DNA of 47,256 nucleotides from MGBC120314 sp051877855 (GTDB taxonomy: Bacteria; Bacillota; Clostridia; Lachnospirales; Lachnospiraceae). The notes under the pieces are model-generated. The model was given only the letters and a program-made list of their open reading frames with translations. It did not search any database and was not told the DNA's origin. Numbering within the stretch: position 1 is the stretch's first letter; each line of letters starts with the position of its first letter. The position numbers were made by a program, and so were the translations under genes. The DNA lies in contig JBJEJH010000012.1 of NCBI GenBank assembly GCA_051877855.1, positions 1-47,256 on the forward strand, written 5' to 3'. Of this stretch, positions 7,643-15,178 are shown in pieces.

Positions 7643-8971
7643 ATGGGAATTATCAGTAACGTATTTGAATTGATTGCAAATCTGATAGAAGGGATTATTG
7701 AAACACAGTTCTTTATAAGATATCTGGGATATAAGAGTGAGAAACATAAAGGGATTACCATAGGAATTATGGTTGGTTCGTATTTTGCGGCAGTCAGTTT
7801 TTGTAATTATCTGACATATATGAGTAAGTATGCTTCATTTTTTACGATGGGCACATGGTTTATTTTAATTACGATTCTGCTAAAGGGAAGAATTTCCGAA
7901 AAATTATTTCTTGTTGGATTACATAAAATCTTTATCTGCACAATTAGTATTATGTTATTCAGTTTGTTCGACAGGTGGATTACCTATGATTCCAACGGGT
8001 ATATGGTATTTGGTGCGGTTCGGATAATACTGGTTATCATTGCAAAATTATCGGAATTCTTATTATTGGAGTTAGTTTTGCATTTTCGGATTAAGGAATC
8101 CGGCTTAGTGAGTAATAAAATCTATACAGGATTAAATGGTATTATTTTGGCAACCCTGGTTTCACAGGAATATCTTCTTGACATTATTTATCAGGAAGCA
8201 TATACAAATCAATTGGCAAATGAGGCAAAGGTGGTCGTTGTTACAGTGCTAATTATAGATGTGATTGTGTATGTGTTATGCATGAACCTAACGAACAGTA
8301 ATGCAGATTTATTAAGGGAACGCATGAAAAATGCCGCCTTTGAAAGTAAGCTGAAGGATATTCGGTTAGCTAAGGAACTTCACCAGCAGACCATGAAAAT
8401 TCATCATGACATGAAAAATGAGTTGTTAAATATCCGGCTCAAACTAAGAGAAGGCAGGATAAAAGAAGCAGAAGATTATCTGGAAGAGACACTAAATGTG
8501 AAGCTGGCGAAAAGTAATCTTGTTTTTACGGAAAATTTTCTGGTTGATTCCGTTATTAACCGCTGTATCGAAAAATGTAAGGATAGGGGAATTGTAATAG
8601 AGAACATTATAGAGTGTTCCATTGATTCCATGGAAGAAATGGATATGGCAGTTCTTTTGTCCAATCTTCTGGATAACGCCATTGAGGCAGCGGAACAGTC
8701 AGAAGAAAAGTACGTTTACTTAAAAATCAGCCGTATGAAAAACTATCTGCATATTCACGTAAAAAATTCCTGTAACGGGAAAGTCTTAAAAGGTGAGATG
8801 GGACTGCAGACAACGAAAAAGGATAAGGTCTTCCATGGATATGGGTTATTAAATGTACAGGATATTGTGAAAAAATATAATGGAGAATATGAGGGAAATC
8901 TTAACGGAAGAGAATATGTGACCAATATCGCATTGTATCTTCCCAATCTGACCGTTCAGGATAGAAATTGA
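7643..8971 (+). CDS. AgrC-like sensor histidine kinase
   Basis: 442 residues. The N-terminal half contains about six hydrophobic segments (to about residue 215), the polytopic sensor for a peptide signal. After a helical linker comes the H-box KIHHDMKNELLNI (His255 the likely phospho-acceptor), then a GHKL ATPase domain with N-box NLLDNAIEAAE and G-box HGYGLLNV. This is the architecture of AgrC. The GTG at 7625 lacks a ribosome site; the ATG at 7643 follows AGGGGAT at 8 bp. The last 21 bases of the gene carry the first LytTR-type repeat of the agrB promoter, so coding and control sequences overlap. Confidence 0.92.
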   Translation: MGIISNVFELIANLIEGIIETQFFIRYLGYKSEKHKGITIGIMVGSYFAAVSFCNYLTYMSKYASFFTMGTWFILITILLKGRISEKLFLVGLHKIFICTISIMLFSLFDRWITYDSNGYMVFGAVRIILVIIAKLSEFLLLELVLHFRIKESGLVSNKIYTGLNGIILATLVSQEYLLDIIYQEAYTNQLANEAKVVVVTVLIIDVIVYVLCMNLTNSNADLLRERMKNAAFESKLKDIRLAKELHQQTMKIHHDMKNELLNIRLKLREGRIKEAEDYLEETLNVKLAKSNLVFTENFLVDSVINRCIEKCKDRGIVIENIIECSIDSMEEMDMAVLLSNLLDNAIEAAEQSEEKYVYLKISRMKNYLHIHVKNSCNGKVLKGEMGLQTTKKDKVFHGYGLLNVQDIVKKYNGEYEGNLNGREYVTNIALYLPNLTVQDRN

Positions 8972-9018
8972 CCGTTCGTGCCAAAATCATTGTAAATTAA
9001 AAGAAAGTAAGATATGTT
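8951..9018 (+). promoter_or_regulatory. agrB promoter with LytTR direct repeats
   Basis: Two 9-mers, ACCGTTCAG (8951-8959) and ACCGTTCGT (8971-8979), both fit the AgrA/LytTR half-site pattern [T/A][A/C][C/A]GTTN[A/G][T/G] at all positions. Their 20-bp offset is about two helical turns. The second ends 10 bp before TTGTAA (8990-8995), which is 17 bp from TATGTT (9013-9018). This is the arrangement of LytTR-activated promoters. Transcription would start near 9025, which excludes the ATG at 9014 as the agrB start. Confidence 0.75.
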
Positions 9019-9037
9019 TAGGACAGAGGTGAATCAG

Positions 9038-9613
9038 ATGATTACAAAACTGTCCCGAAGCATAGCTTTTTATTTTGTAAGAGAAGGCATTGTAGAAGAA
9101 AGAGATGCAGATCTTTATCGGTATGGAATGGAAACCATTTTTTGCAGTATTTTTGATGTTGGAATTGTATTGTTGGCTGGAATTTTATATGGAAGAGTAT
9201 TAGAAGCAGCTTGGTATTACATTGTGTTCTGTTGTTTGCGAAAATTATCTGATGGATATCATGCAAAGACTTTTAGAGGCTGTAAGTTGCTGATGGTTCT
9301 TATGATGTGCAGCGTTATGGCTGTCAGTAGTCTCAAAATTCAGCTGAATCTTTGGAAGGTTTTGGTCAGTGCCGGGGTATTGGCTGTAATGCTGCTGAAG
9401 GTATCGTTAAAGTGTGAAAGGTGGATGTATCTGTTGGGTTATATCCTTATTGAGTTGAAATTATCTGGCTGGAAAGGAAATGCTGCAATCCTTACAATGT
9501 GTGCATTCTATATTGTAGCGATTGCTTCAAATATAAATAAGATAGAGAAATTGCAACGCAATTTTCTATTAAAAGAAAAGGAGGTGCCTTGTGATAAAAG
9601 AACAAAAACGTAA
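9038..9613 (+). CDS. agrB: AgrB-like peptide-processing membrane endopeptidase
   Basis: 191 residues with several transmembrane segments. AgrB proteins cut the AgrD precursor and form the peptide ring as an acyl-enzyme intermediate. The catalytic pair is visible: His75 and Cys82 in DGYHAKTFRGC, with the family's 7-residue spacing. The upstream ATG at 9014 lies inside the -10 box, while AGAGGT precedes the ATG at 9038 by 6 bp, so the shorter start is used. The gene overlaps agrD by 23 bp. The final 30 coding bases have a second, partial copy at about 11618-11640. Confidence 0.92.
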   Translation: MITKLSRSIAFYFVREGIVEERDADLYRYGMETIFCSIFDVGIVLLAGILYGRVLEAAWYYIVFCCLRKLSDGYHAKTFRGCKLLMVLMMCSVMAVSSLKIQLNLWKVLVSAGVLAVMLLKVSLKCERWMYLLGYILIELKLSGWKGNAAILTMCAFYIVAIASNINKIEKLQRNFLLKEKEVPCDKRTKT

Positions 9614-9749
9614 TCTGTTAAGGAAAACTGCAAATTATATTAGAAAGGTTGCAGAATGTACAGAAGAAAACTATTTTTCGACAGATGGTTTTTATAAACC
9701 GAAAAAACCAGCGGCATTGATGCGGGAAAAGCACGAAGGTGGAAAGTAA
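9591..9749 (+). CDS. agrD: AgrD-like autoinducer precursor with Ser in place of ring Cys
   Basis: 52 residues from a GTG start, with GGAGG 6 bp upstream, overlapping the agrB end. The N-terminal half is basic and could form an amphipathic helix (IKEQKRNLLRKTANYIRK). The C-terminal half contains STDGF (30-34) followed by YKPKKPAAL and a charged tail. This aligns with AgrD of Clostridium perfringens, where CLWFT is followed by HQPEEPTSL: Ser30 sits exactly where the ring cysteine is, five residues before the AgrB cleavage point. The predicted product is a five-membered lactone (STDGF) rather than a thiolactone. A cysteine at position 23 is out of register. The ring boundaries are inference. Confidence 0.8.
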   Translation: MIKEQKRNLLRKTANYIRKVAECTEENYFSTDGFYKPKKPAALMREKHEGGK

Positions 9750-9756
9750 GAAAAAA

Positions 9757-9775
9757 TGTGAACTATATTTTCACA
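9757..9775. repeat. Short inverted repeat between agrD and the C39 gene
   Basis: TGTGAA (9757-9762) and TTCACA (9770-9775) flank a 7-nt AT-rich loop. No T tract follows, so it is unlikely to terminate. It might moderate mRNA stability or partial read-through. Confidence 0.45.
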
Positions 9776-9801
9776 CAGGAAAAGATGGAGGATAAGAAAA
9801 T

Positions 9802-10503
9802 ATGAGAGTAAAAAAACTAATTAAAACACTTGTGGTATGTTCTGCAATATGTATATGCAGTTACAATATGGATAGGGAAGTATTTGCACAGGGAACTGGT
9901 GATATGTCATATGAGGAAGGTGCAGAAGTTTATATACCTACAGCGGAAGATGTTGAATTACAGAAGAGAAAAGAAAATGAAATGTTGAACACGCCTATGA
10001 TGCTGACAGAAGGTTTTAAAACACTTGCAGTGACCTGTTATCCTCAGGAAACAAACTATTATTGTGGACCTGCAACTGTTAAACAAGTGCTACATTATCT
10101 TACTGGTGATAATTATAGTCAAGGTTATTATGCCAACTTACTAGGAACTACTCAAGCAGGAACAGATTTCTCTAGAATACCGAATGTATTAAATAATAGA
10201 TTAGGCAATTCCTATTATGTTTATGAAAATATTGGTGGTATAAATAATTGGTATTCTAGAATTCGATGGGATGTAGATAATGAACATCCGGTTGTATTGG
10301 ATATTAACACAATGTCGGTAGCTGATATACCATATAATGTAGAGGGACATATTGTTAATGTAAGTGGTTATGATGAATTATCTTCACAATGGAGAATTCG
10401 AATTACAGATCCTTATCAAAAAGCAGTGGGAAATCAATGGTATTCAAGAAGTGACTTATTTAATGCAAATAATAATCATCAATGGAAGGCAATGATTTGG
10501 TAA
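9802..10503 (+). CDS. Secreted C39-like (papain-fold) cysteine peptidase
   Basis: 233 residues. A signal peptide covers about 1-29 (basic MRVKKLIK, hydrophobic core, cleavage near VFAQ). The mature part has the Peptidase_C39_2 pattern: Cys88 in NYYCGPATVKQVL, His183 in GHIVNVSGYD and Asp203 in RITDPY, a plausible catalytic triad. Residues 30-70 may be a propeptide. GGAGG lies 10 bp before the ATG. It follows agrD by 52 bp with no terminator, so it is probably quorum controlled and may act on cell-wall or extracellular proteins. Low GC and A/T-ending codons suggest horizontal origin. Substrate unknown. Confidence 0.85.
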   Translation: MRVKKLIKTLVVCSAICICSYNMDREVFAQGTGDMSYEEGAEVYIPTAEDVELQKRKENEMLNTPMMLTEGFKTLAVTCYPQETNYYCGPATVKQVLHYLTGDNYSQGYYANLLGTTQAGTDFSRIPNVLNNRLGNSYYVYENIGGINNWYSRIRWDVDNEHPVVLDINTMSVADIPYNVEGHIVNVSGYDELSSQWRIRITDPYQKAVGNQWYSRSDLFNANNNHQWKAMIW

Positions 10504-10508
10504 TATTA

Positions 10509-11624
10509 ATGAAAAACATATTTAGAAAATATATTGGATATTTATTATTATGCTTATTTATTATTGTAAGTGGTTGTGGCTATAATTTGGATTCATTCGA
10601 AGATGAGACTACAGGAATACCCTCAGAGACTATTCTAGAACAACCGGATTATCCACGAATTCCATCAAATGAAGGTGAAATCCAATATACTATAGATAAA
10701 AAAGATTTTGTATTTGATGGATATTATCTTGGAAGCAATCAAGAGGGAGTATTTTACTATAACAATTTAGAACAGTTTGAAGTATGGTATCAAGAATATG
10801 GACAGGAGAAGGCAAAATGCGTTTTTACAGCCCCTAAAGCAAATTATCTCGTATCTAGCTTGATGTGTGATCGGGGGATTATTTTAGAGATAAATCCGGG
10901 AACTTATACAGAAGAGTGGTTTTTATGTGATGATACTAATAATGCAAAAATGCTATTTAGAAAGGATGAGATGCGTTTGCCTGAAATCTCAGTGTATAAA
11001 GATTGGCTGTATGTATCATATACATTGCAAAAAGCAGGGAAATCAGTTTTATATAAGATTAATCTGGATAATATGTCAAGTGAGTCCATTTATGAAACAT
11101 CGATTAAATATGATAATATGGGAAGAGCAAATGGAGAAAGAATTGTTTTTAGTGGTGGTTCAGAAGAATGTCTGTATTTTCAAATTTTAGGGTTAAAAGA
11201 TCAGTATGATGAGGAATGTACAGATATTACTTTATACCGATATAGTGATGGGAAAGTGGAGTTTGTCATGAATCCAGACGATATTCTTGTAACGATGACC
11301 GGAGTTAATAATAAATTATTGACTGCAGATTACGCAACGGATGAACCGTGGAGAGAAACCTGTAAGATTTATGATACCGATTGTAATGAATTATTAGGAG
11401 TAGTAGAAGGAATTACACCGGGTGCTGATATACGTAAGGCAGTTGTGTATGAGCGATATCTGCTTTTCACCAATTATTATAATATCTATATTTATGATAC
11501 AGAGCTTAATAAACTCGAGACAATGGAGGTTGAAGGAGAACATACACAGATTGATATATTTGAAAATAAATTCAGTTATTATGATTTTGATTCAAAATGT
11601 GTGTGTATTGTAAGTGTATTGTAG
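10509..11624 (+). CDS. Predicted lipoprotein of unknown function
   Basis: 371 residues. The N-terminus is a lipoprotein signal: basic MKNIFRKYIG, hydrophobic LLLCLFIIV, then SGC with lipid-modified Cys23. The rest is rich in Tyr/Asp/Glu and repeated short strand-like stretches, compatible with a beta-propeller-like fold, but no named family is recognised. It starts 5 bp after the peptidase stop with a weak ribosome site, suggesting translational coupling; an in-frame ATG at 10482 inside the peptidase gene is less likely. It shares the low GC of its neighbours. Its stop codon lies inside a relic copy of agrB-agrD junction sequence. Confidence 0.7.
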   Translation: MKNIFRKYIGYLLLCLFIIVSGCGYNLDSFEDETTGIPSETILEQPDYPRIPSNEGEIQYTIDKKDFVFDGYYLGSNQEGVFYYNNLEQFEVWYQEYGQEKAKCVFTAPKANYLVSSLMCDRGIILEINPGTYTEEWFLCDDTNNAKMLFRKDEMRLPEISVYKDWLYVSYTLQKAGKSVLYKINLDNMSSESIYETSIKYDNMGRANGERIVFSGGSEECLYFQILGLKDQYDEECTDITLYRYSDGKVEFVMNPDDILVTMTGVNNKLLTADYATDEPWRETCKIYDTDCNELLGVVEGITPGADIRKAVVYERYLLFTNYYNIYIYDTELNKLETMEVEGEHTQIDIFENKFSYYDFDSKCVCIVSVL

Positions 11625-11668
11625 CAATTGCTTCAAATATAAAACAAAATGAGGTATCTTGTAATGAA
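11618..11668 (+). repeat. Partial duplicate of the agrB-agrD junction
   Basis: TGTAGCAATTGCTTCAAATA (from about 11620) matches the agrB end near 9522 with a single change, and GAGGTATCTTGTAATGAAAT resembles the agrD ribosome site and start (GAGGTGCCTTGTGATAAAAG, 9581-9600). The intervening agrB tail is missing. The copy now supplies the ribosome site and start of the next gene, so the cassette was probably built by duplication or recombination at this sequence. Confidence 0.75.
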
Positions 11669-12209
11669 ATTACTAAAGAGTATGAAAAGAATTCTAATAT
11701 GTTCAGGGATAATATTATTATGTGTTTTTTTATCAATGGTATGGCGTATAAACAGAATCAATAATAATAAGAAAGTATTTGAAAGCCAGATTTCACAGCT
11801 AAAGAATTACAGCATGGCTACAGACGGAGGAAACTTGGAACTTTGCTATGAGGGCATAATATTAAATTCGAGTGATTTTTATAATATGCTTATTCCGTAT
11901 GAAGACAGGGAAAACCAACGTTTGGTTAATCAGGTTGCCGGATTTATTAATGGACTTGGATTTGAATTGAGTGATTTTTCTGTTGAATTATATTTGAAAA
12001 CGGAGGATGACCAATATGTTGAGTGCATAACATACTATAATGAAGCATGGTATTGTATTAAGATGGATATGGGAGATGGTTCAGTTGATATTGAACCATA
12101 CTCCCGGCTTGAAGTAAATAATGCGGATAATTGCGTTGTATACAAGATTGTTTCAAATAAAAAAGAAAAGATACTTTTTAAGCTGATTGAAGCAGAGGAC
12201 AACAGGTAA
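11664..12209 (+). CDS. Membrane-anchored protein of unknown function
   Basis: 181 residues. After a short basic N-terminus a single hydrophobic segment (about 12-29, ILICSGIILLCVFLSMVW) should anchor it, leaving about 150 residues outside the cell. No recognised domain; the outer part mixes acidic and aromatic residues. GAGGT lies 8 bp before the ATG; an alternative ATG at 11649 has no ribosome site. It is the last gene before the 12246-12302 terminator and thus the end of the presumed agr-controlled operon. It could be an immunity, anchoring or secretion partner of the two preceding secreted proteins, but nothing in the sequence shows this. Confidence 0.65.
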   Translation: MKLLKSMKRILICSGIILLCVFLSMVWRINRINNNKKVFESQISQLKNYSMATDGGNLELCYEGIILNSSDFYNMLIPYEDRENQRLVNQVAGFINGLGFELSDFSVELYLKTEDDQYVECITYYNEAWYCIKMDMGDGSVDIEPYSRLEVNNADNCVVYKIVSNKKEKILFKLIEAEDNR

Positions 12210-12245
12210 ATAATGTTTATAACAATACGGTGAGTACTAAGAGGG

Positions 12246-12302
12246 AAAAAGGATATTTCCTTGAATCAGGAACAAAGGGTTCAGGGAAATGTCCTTTTTT
12301 AT
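12246..12302 (+). terminator. Terminator of the agr-linked operon
   Basis: AAAAGGATATTTCCTTGAA pairs with TTCAGGGAAATGTCCTTTT, with small mismatches and a 10-nt loop, and is followed by a T run. It closes the transcript that begins at the agrB promoter. Confidence 0.85.
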
Positions 12303-12317
12303 AAAAAAATAAAATAA

Positions 12318-12373
12318 TGTGACCTTTTACAGATTAAATTTGTCTAAAGAATGTAAGGTTAAACAGTACTGTT
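12318..12373 (+). promoter_or_regulatory. Candidate ECF autoregulatory promoter and palindrome
   Basis: TGTGACC (12318-12324) and GTCTAA (12342-12347), 17 bp apart, resemble the TGWAAC / CGTC-type promoters used by Firmicutes ECF sigma factors. A perfect palindrome AACAGTACTGTT (12362-12373) follows before the sigma gene and may be a regulator site or leader hairpin. Autoregulation is common for this sigma class; here it is inferred. Confidence 0.45.
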
Positions 12374-12404
12374 AAATTTAATATGAAACTTAAGGAGAAA
12401 TCAA

Positions 12405-12899
12405 ATGGACAAAAATGCATTTGGAGAGCTGGTGATGGAATCAGAGCTGTCCCTATACCGTGTGGCAAAATCCATTCTGCAGGATGATAATGACTGTGCA
12501 GATGCCATAGGAGAGGCAGTCACGAAAGCATTTGAATATCTGCATACGCTGAAAAAAGATGAGTATGCCAAAACATGGCTTATACGGATTCTGATTAATG
12601 AGTGTTTCGCTTTAAGACGGTATACGAAGCGGTATGTCCTTCAGGGGGATGCACAGGAACTGGAATTGATCATGGAAAATAGTGAAGATGCAGAAGAAGG
12701 GGAGGATTATTCAAAATTATATGAAGCAATCAGACGCCTGTCAGAAAAAAACAGGCTGGTAATTGTACTATATTATCTGGAAGGATATTCGGTGAGGGAA
12801 ATTGCCGGACTGCTGCGAATGGGAGAAAGTGCAGTAAAAAACAGAATGGCAAGGGCAAGAAAGAAAATGAAAGAAACATTGAAGGAGGAACAAGTGTGA
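12405..12899 (+). CDS. ECF-type RNA polymerase sigma factor
   Basis: 164 residues, typical for an ECF sigma factor with only regions 2 and 4. Region 2 (about 5-75) includes the core-binding and -10 recognition helices (ADAIGEAVTKAFEYLHTLKK, AKTWLIRILINECF). Region 4 (about 108-160) has the helix-turn-helix LEGYSVREIAGLLRMGESAVKNRMARARKKMK. AAGGAG precedes the ATG by 7 bp. The stop codon overlaps the start of the following membrane protein, the usual pairing of a sigma factor and its anti-sigma factor. It probably responds to an envelope signal. Confidence 0.93.
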   Translation: MDKNAFGELVMESELSLYRVAKSILQDDNDCADAIGEAVTKAFEYLHTLKKDEYAKTWLIRILINECFALRRYTKRYVLQGDAQELELIMENSEDAEEGEDYSKLYEAIRRLSEKNRLVIVLYYLEGYSVREIAGLLRMGESAVKNRMARARKKMKETLKEEQV

Positions 12900-14323
12900 T
12901 GGATGATTTAAATTTAGAAGGATTATATGCAAAAGTTCCGAAGAACGTTCATAACAGACTTAGGGAAGTCGTTACAAAACAGGTGCAGGAAGGAAAACAG
13001 GGAAATGTGATTCCAATAGCAAAGAAAAGAAGAAAAAAGGTTTCGTATAAAAAGGTGCTGATTGTTTCGCTTGCAGCAGTAATGATACTCGGAACAACGG
13101 TATTTGCGGATAATATTTATCATATCCTGATTAAGAGGGATGGATATAAGACGGAAATACTTAAAGAATCCGAAGGGAATACGGAAATCCTTAGTGAGTT
13201 TGAGGAATTTGATTATGTTGCCTTAAAATATAACTATATTCCTGAGGGCTATGTATCTGAACTGGAAAAACTGCTGAATTCGGAACAGTATTTAAAATAT
13301 GCAGATCCGAAGGCGGAGATTGTTGGAATTAACAAACTTTATTCAGAAAACGGCGGATGGATTTCACCTTTGATTTGTGAGGAAAATTCGAATGATAAAG
13401 TATCGGAAATCTACAGTACGAAAAACGTGGAGGAACTAAATTTCGTTGGGAAGAAAGTATATATTATCAGTAAATATACCACGGATACAATGGAGAGTGA
13501 CAAAGTATGTTACATATTCTTTGAAGATAGTAGTTATTATGCGGTAATTACAATGAATTCCGTTGTGTCCATGGAAGATGCAAAAAAGTTTGCACAAAAT
13601 TGTATTCTGGAGGGAACCAATAAACAATGGATGCCGGATGCCACTGTGATTTCCAGGGAAACGATTCGTAAAAACAGTACTACTGCAGGAAATCAGGAAA
13701 TACAAAAAGCCGTAAATTATGGTCCGGATTGGAGTTGGTTGTTTACGCAGTTCCATCAGCCGGGAGAAACCATTGAAAGTGACGGATGCGAATTTACGTT
13801 AAACAGCTATAAATTCATTGATAACATCAGTGAATATGCAGATAAGGGGAAATTCAGCATTGATGTAAAACGGGACTGGTTCGATGAGAAGGGAAATATT
13901 CTTCCGCGTCATGTGGAGGTTGTGAAACAGGGAGACGGAATCAAGACGGTTGACGTGGTTATTGATGAAAGGGATATACCGGTAAAGCTTCTGGTAGTGA
14001 ATTTTACTGTGGAAGTGAAGGAAAATCCATATAATAAAACAATACATATAATGCCATTTCTTGAGTTAGACGGATCACAGGGAAAATATCCTGAAGCCGG
14101 GACATATGAGCAGGGTGGCAACAGAGGTCATGGAGAGGCAATTTATAACGATATTGGGATCGATGAGGGGGAAGGATTAAATTATGCGAATTTGAAAGTT
14201 GGGGATGTTGTTTCCTATAATCTGATTTATGTTGTGGATGAAGAGGATATAAAACATGTGGGACTGGTGTTTGATCATGCGCACATCATTCGTACTTCAT
14301 TCGATCTGAGAGGACAGCAGTAG
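12899..14323 (+). CDS. Putative membrane anti-sigma factor with large extracytoplasmic domain
   Basis: 474 residues. An N-terminal cytoplasmic part of about 50 residues, basic near the membrane (KKRRKKVSYKK), could bind the sigma factor. One membrane segment follows (about 52-70, VLIVSLAAVMILGTTVFA), then about 400 outer residues. The first part contains YNYIPEGYV, resembling the DUF4367 type of domain in anti-sigma proteins; the C-terminal part is unassigned. TGATG overlap with the sigma gene implies translational coupling; a GTG at 12896 is an alternative start. A strong terminator follows. The signal sensed is unknown. Confidence 0.8.
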   Translation: MDDLNLEGLYAKVPKNVHNRLREVVTKQVQEGKQGNVIPIAKKRRKKVSYKKVLIVSLAAVMILGTTVFADNIYHILIKRDGYKTEILKESEGNTEILSEFEEFDYVALKYNYIPEGYVSELEKLLNSEQYLKYADPKAEIVGINKLYSENGGWISPLICEENSNDKVSEIYSTKNVEELNFVGKKVYIISKYTTDTMESDKVCYIFFEDSSYYAVITMNSVVSMEDAKKFAQNCILEGTNKQWMPDATVISRETIRKNSTTAGNQEIQKAVNYGPDWSWLFTQFHQPGETIESDGCEFTLNSYKFIDNISEYADKGKFSIDVKRDWFDEKGNILPRHVEVVKQGDGIKTVDVVIDERDIPVKLLVVNFTVEVKENPYNKTIHIMPFLELDGSQGKYPEAGTYEQGGNRGHGEAIYNDIGIDEGEGLNYANLKVGDVVSYNLIYVVDEEDIKHVGLVFDHAHIIRTSFDLRGQQ

Positions 14324-14391
14324 CCGGGGAACTAAGTTGCGAGCGGCATTTATGCAAACGTGCCGGAAGGTGTAATTATTATGAGAGGGGT

Positions 14392-14452
14392 ACGGACGAT
14401 TTTTTGGATGGAGTAAGTCACTAATCCAAAAAATCGTCCGTTTTCCTTTTTT
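14392..14452 (+). terminator. Terminator of the sigma/anti-sigma operon
   Basis: An 18-bp perfect stem (14392-14409 with 14424-14441, beginning ACGGACGATTTTTT) with a 14-nt loop is followed by TTTTCCTTTTTT. The 240-bp gap 14324-14563 otherwise holds only the repeated TTGCGAGC-type motif near 14335. Confidence 0.92.
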
Positions 14453-14563
14453 ACTTATTGTATTGATAAAATTGGGTGCAAGATCGGGATTTTCATCTAT
14501 TGAAAAACAGGCGGTTTATTGCTATAATCGAGGTATATTTGGATTGATGGAGAGTGTGATTTT

Positions 14564-15178
14564 GTGAAGCTGAACGAGATACCAAGAAAATCGGAAATCG
14601 TACTGACGGTGAAGGATTCGAGTACTACGTTGAATTTTAAGACAAAGGTGCGGGATACGATTGGGGAAAATGGCATATGGGTAGATATTATCAAGGATGG
14701 TAAAGGTCGTTCGGTAAGCTTTACCGGTGTACCGGTGTCGTTGTCTTATGTGAAAGCCGGCCGCCCGGTTGTGTGGAGTCTGGTGACGGTCAAGCTACTG
14801 AAGGTTGGGGGAGATCTTAAGCAGGCGATTGTGACCTCTGTAGAAGGTGAGGAACAAAACCGGCGACAGGTCTATCGTCAGAAAATCAATCTTCCCGGTC
14901 ATGTAGATTATGGCACGGATGAGGAAGATGTAATGGTGCGTGATGTCAGTTCCACAGGATTTTCATTTGTCAGTGATGGTACCGGAAAGCGTCATGGGAC
15001 AAGCATTCTGATTGTGCTTAGTTATGTGGATGGTGAGACCCAGATCACTCTGAACGGCAAGATTATCCGTGTCCAGGAAATGGATGGCGGAAAGGTATGT
15101 TATGGGTGTAGATTTATGGGACGAACGGATCTGTTAACGAAATATATTCGTAGAAAGAAACGAGAAATGGGAGAATGA
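14564..15178 (+). CDS. PilZ domain protein (YcgR-like), putative c-di-GMP receptor
   Basis: 204 residues. The N-terminal 90 residues resemble the YcgR/YpfA N-terminal beta domain. The PilZ domain begins at RRQVYR (Arg100, Arg101, Arg105) and continues with DVSSTG (127-132), the two motifs that bind cyclic di-GMP. Family members act as flagellar brakes or as regulators of motility, secretion or polysaccharide. It starts at GTG with GGAGAG about 9 bp upstream. The stop overlaps the start of the next gene by 4 bases (ATGA), so the two are translationally coupled. No diguanylate cyclase gene is seen in this window. Confidence 0.88.
   Translation: MKLNEIPRKSEIVLTVKDSSTTLNFKTKVRDTIGENGIWVDIIKDGKGRSVSFTGVPVSLSYVKAGRPVVWSLVTVKLLKVGGDLKQAIVTSVEGEEQNRRQVYRQKINLPGHVDYGTDEEDVMVRDVSSTGFSFVSDGTGKRHGTSILIVLSYVDGETQITLNGKIIRVQEMDGGKVCYGCRFMGRTDLLTKYIRRKKREMGE

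Noticed and set aside
9659..9661. Cys23 of the AgrD-like peptide as the ring residue
   Set aside because: It is 12 residues before the predicted cleavage site; the known rings are about five residues, which puts Ser30 in the ring position.
9757..9775. CRP-like site TGTGA...TCACA
   Set aside because: The spacing is 9 rather than 6 bases and CRP/cAMP control is not expected in this group.
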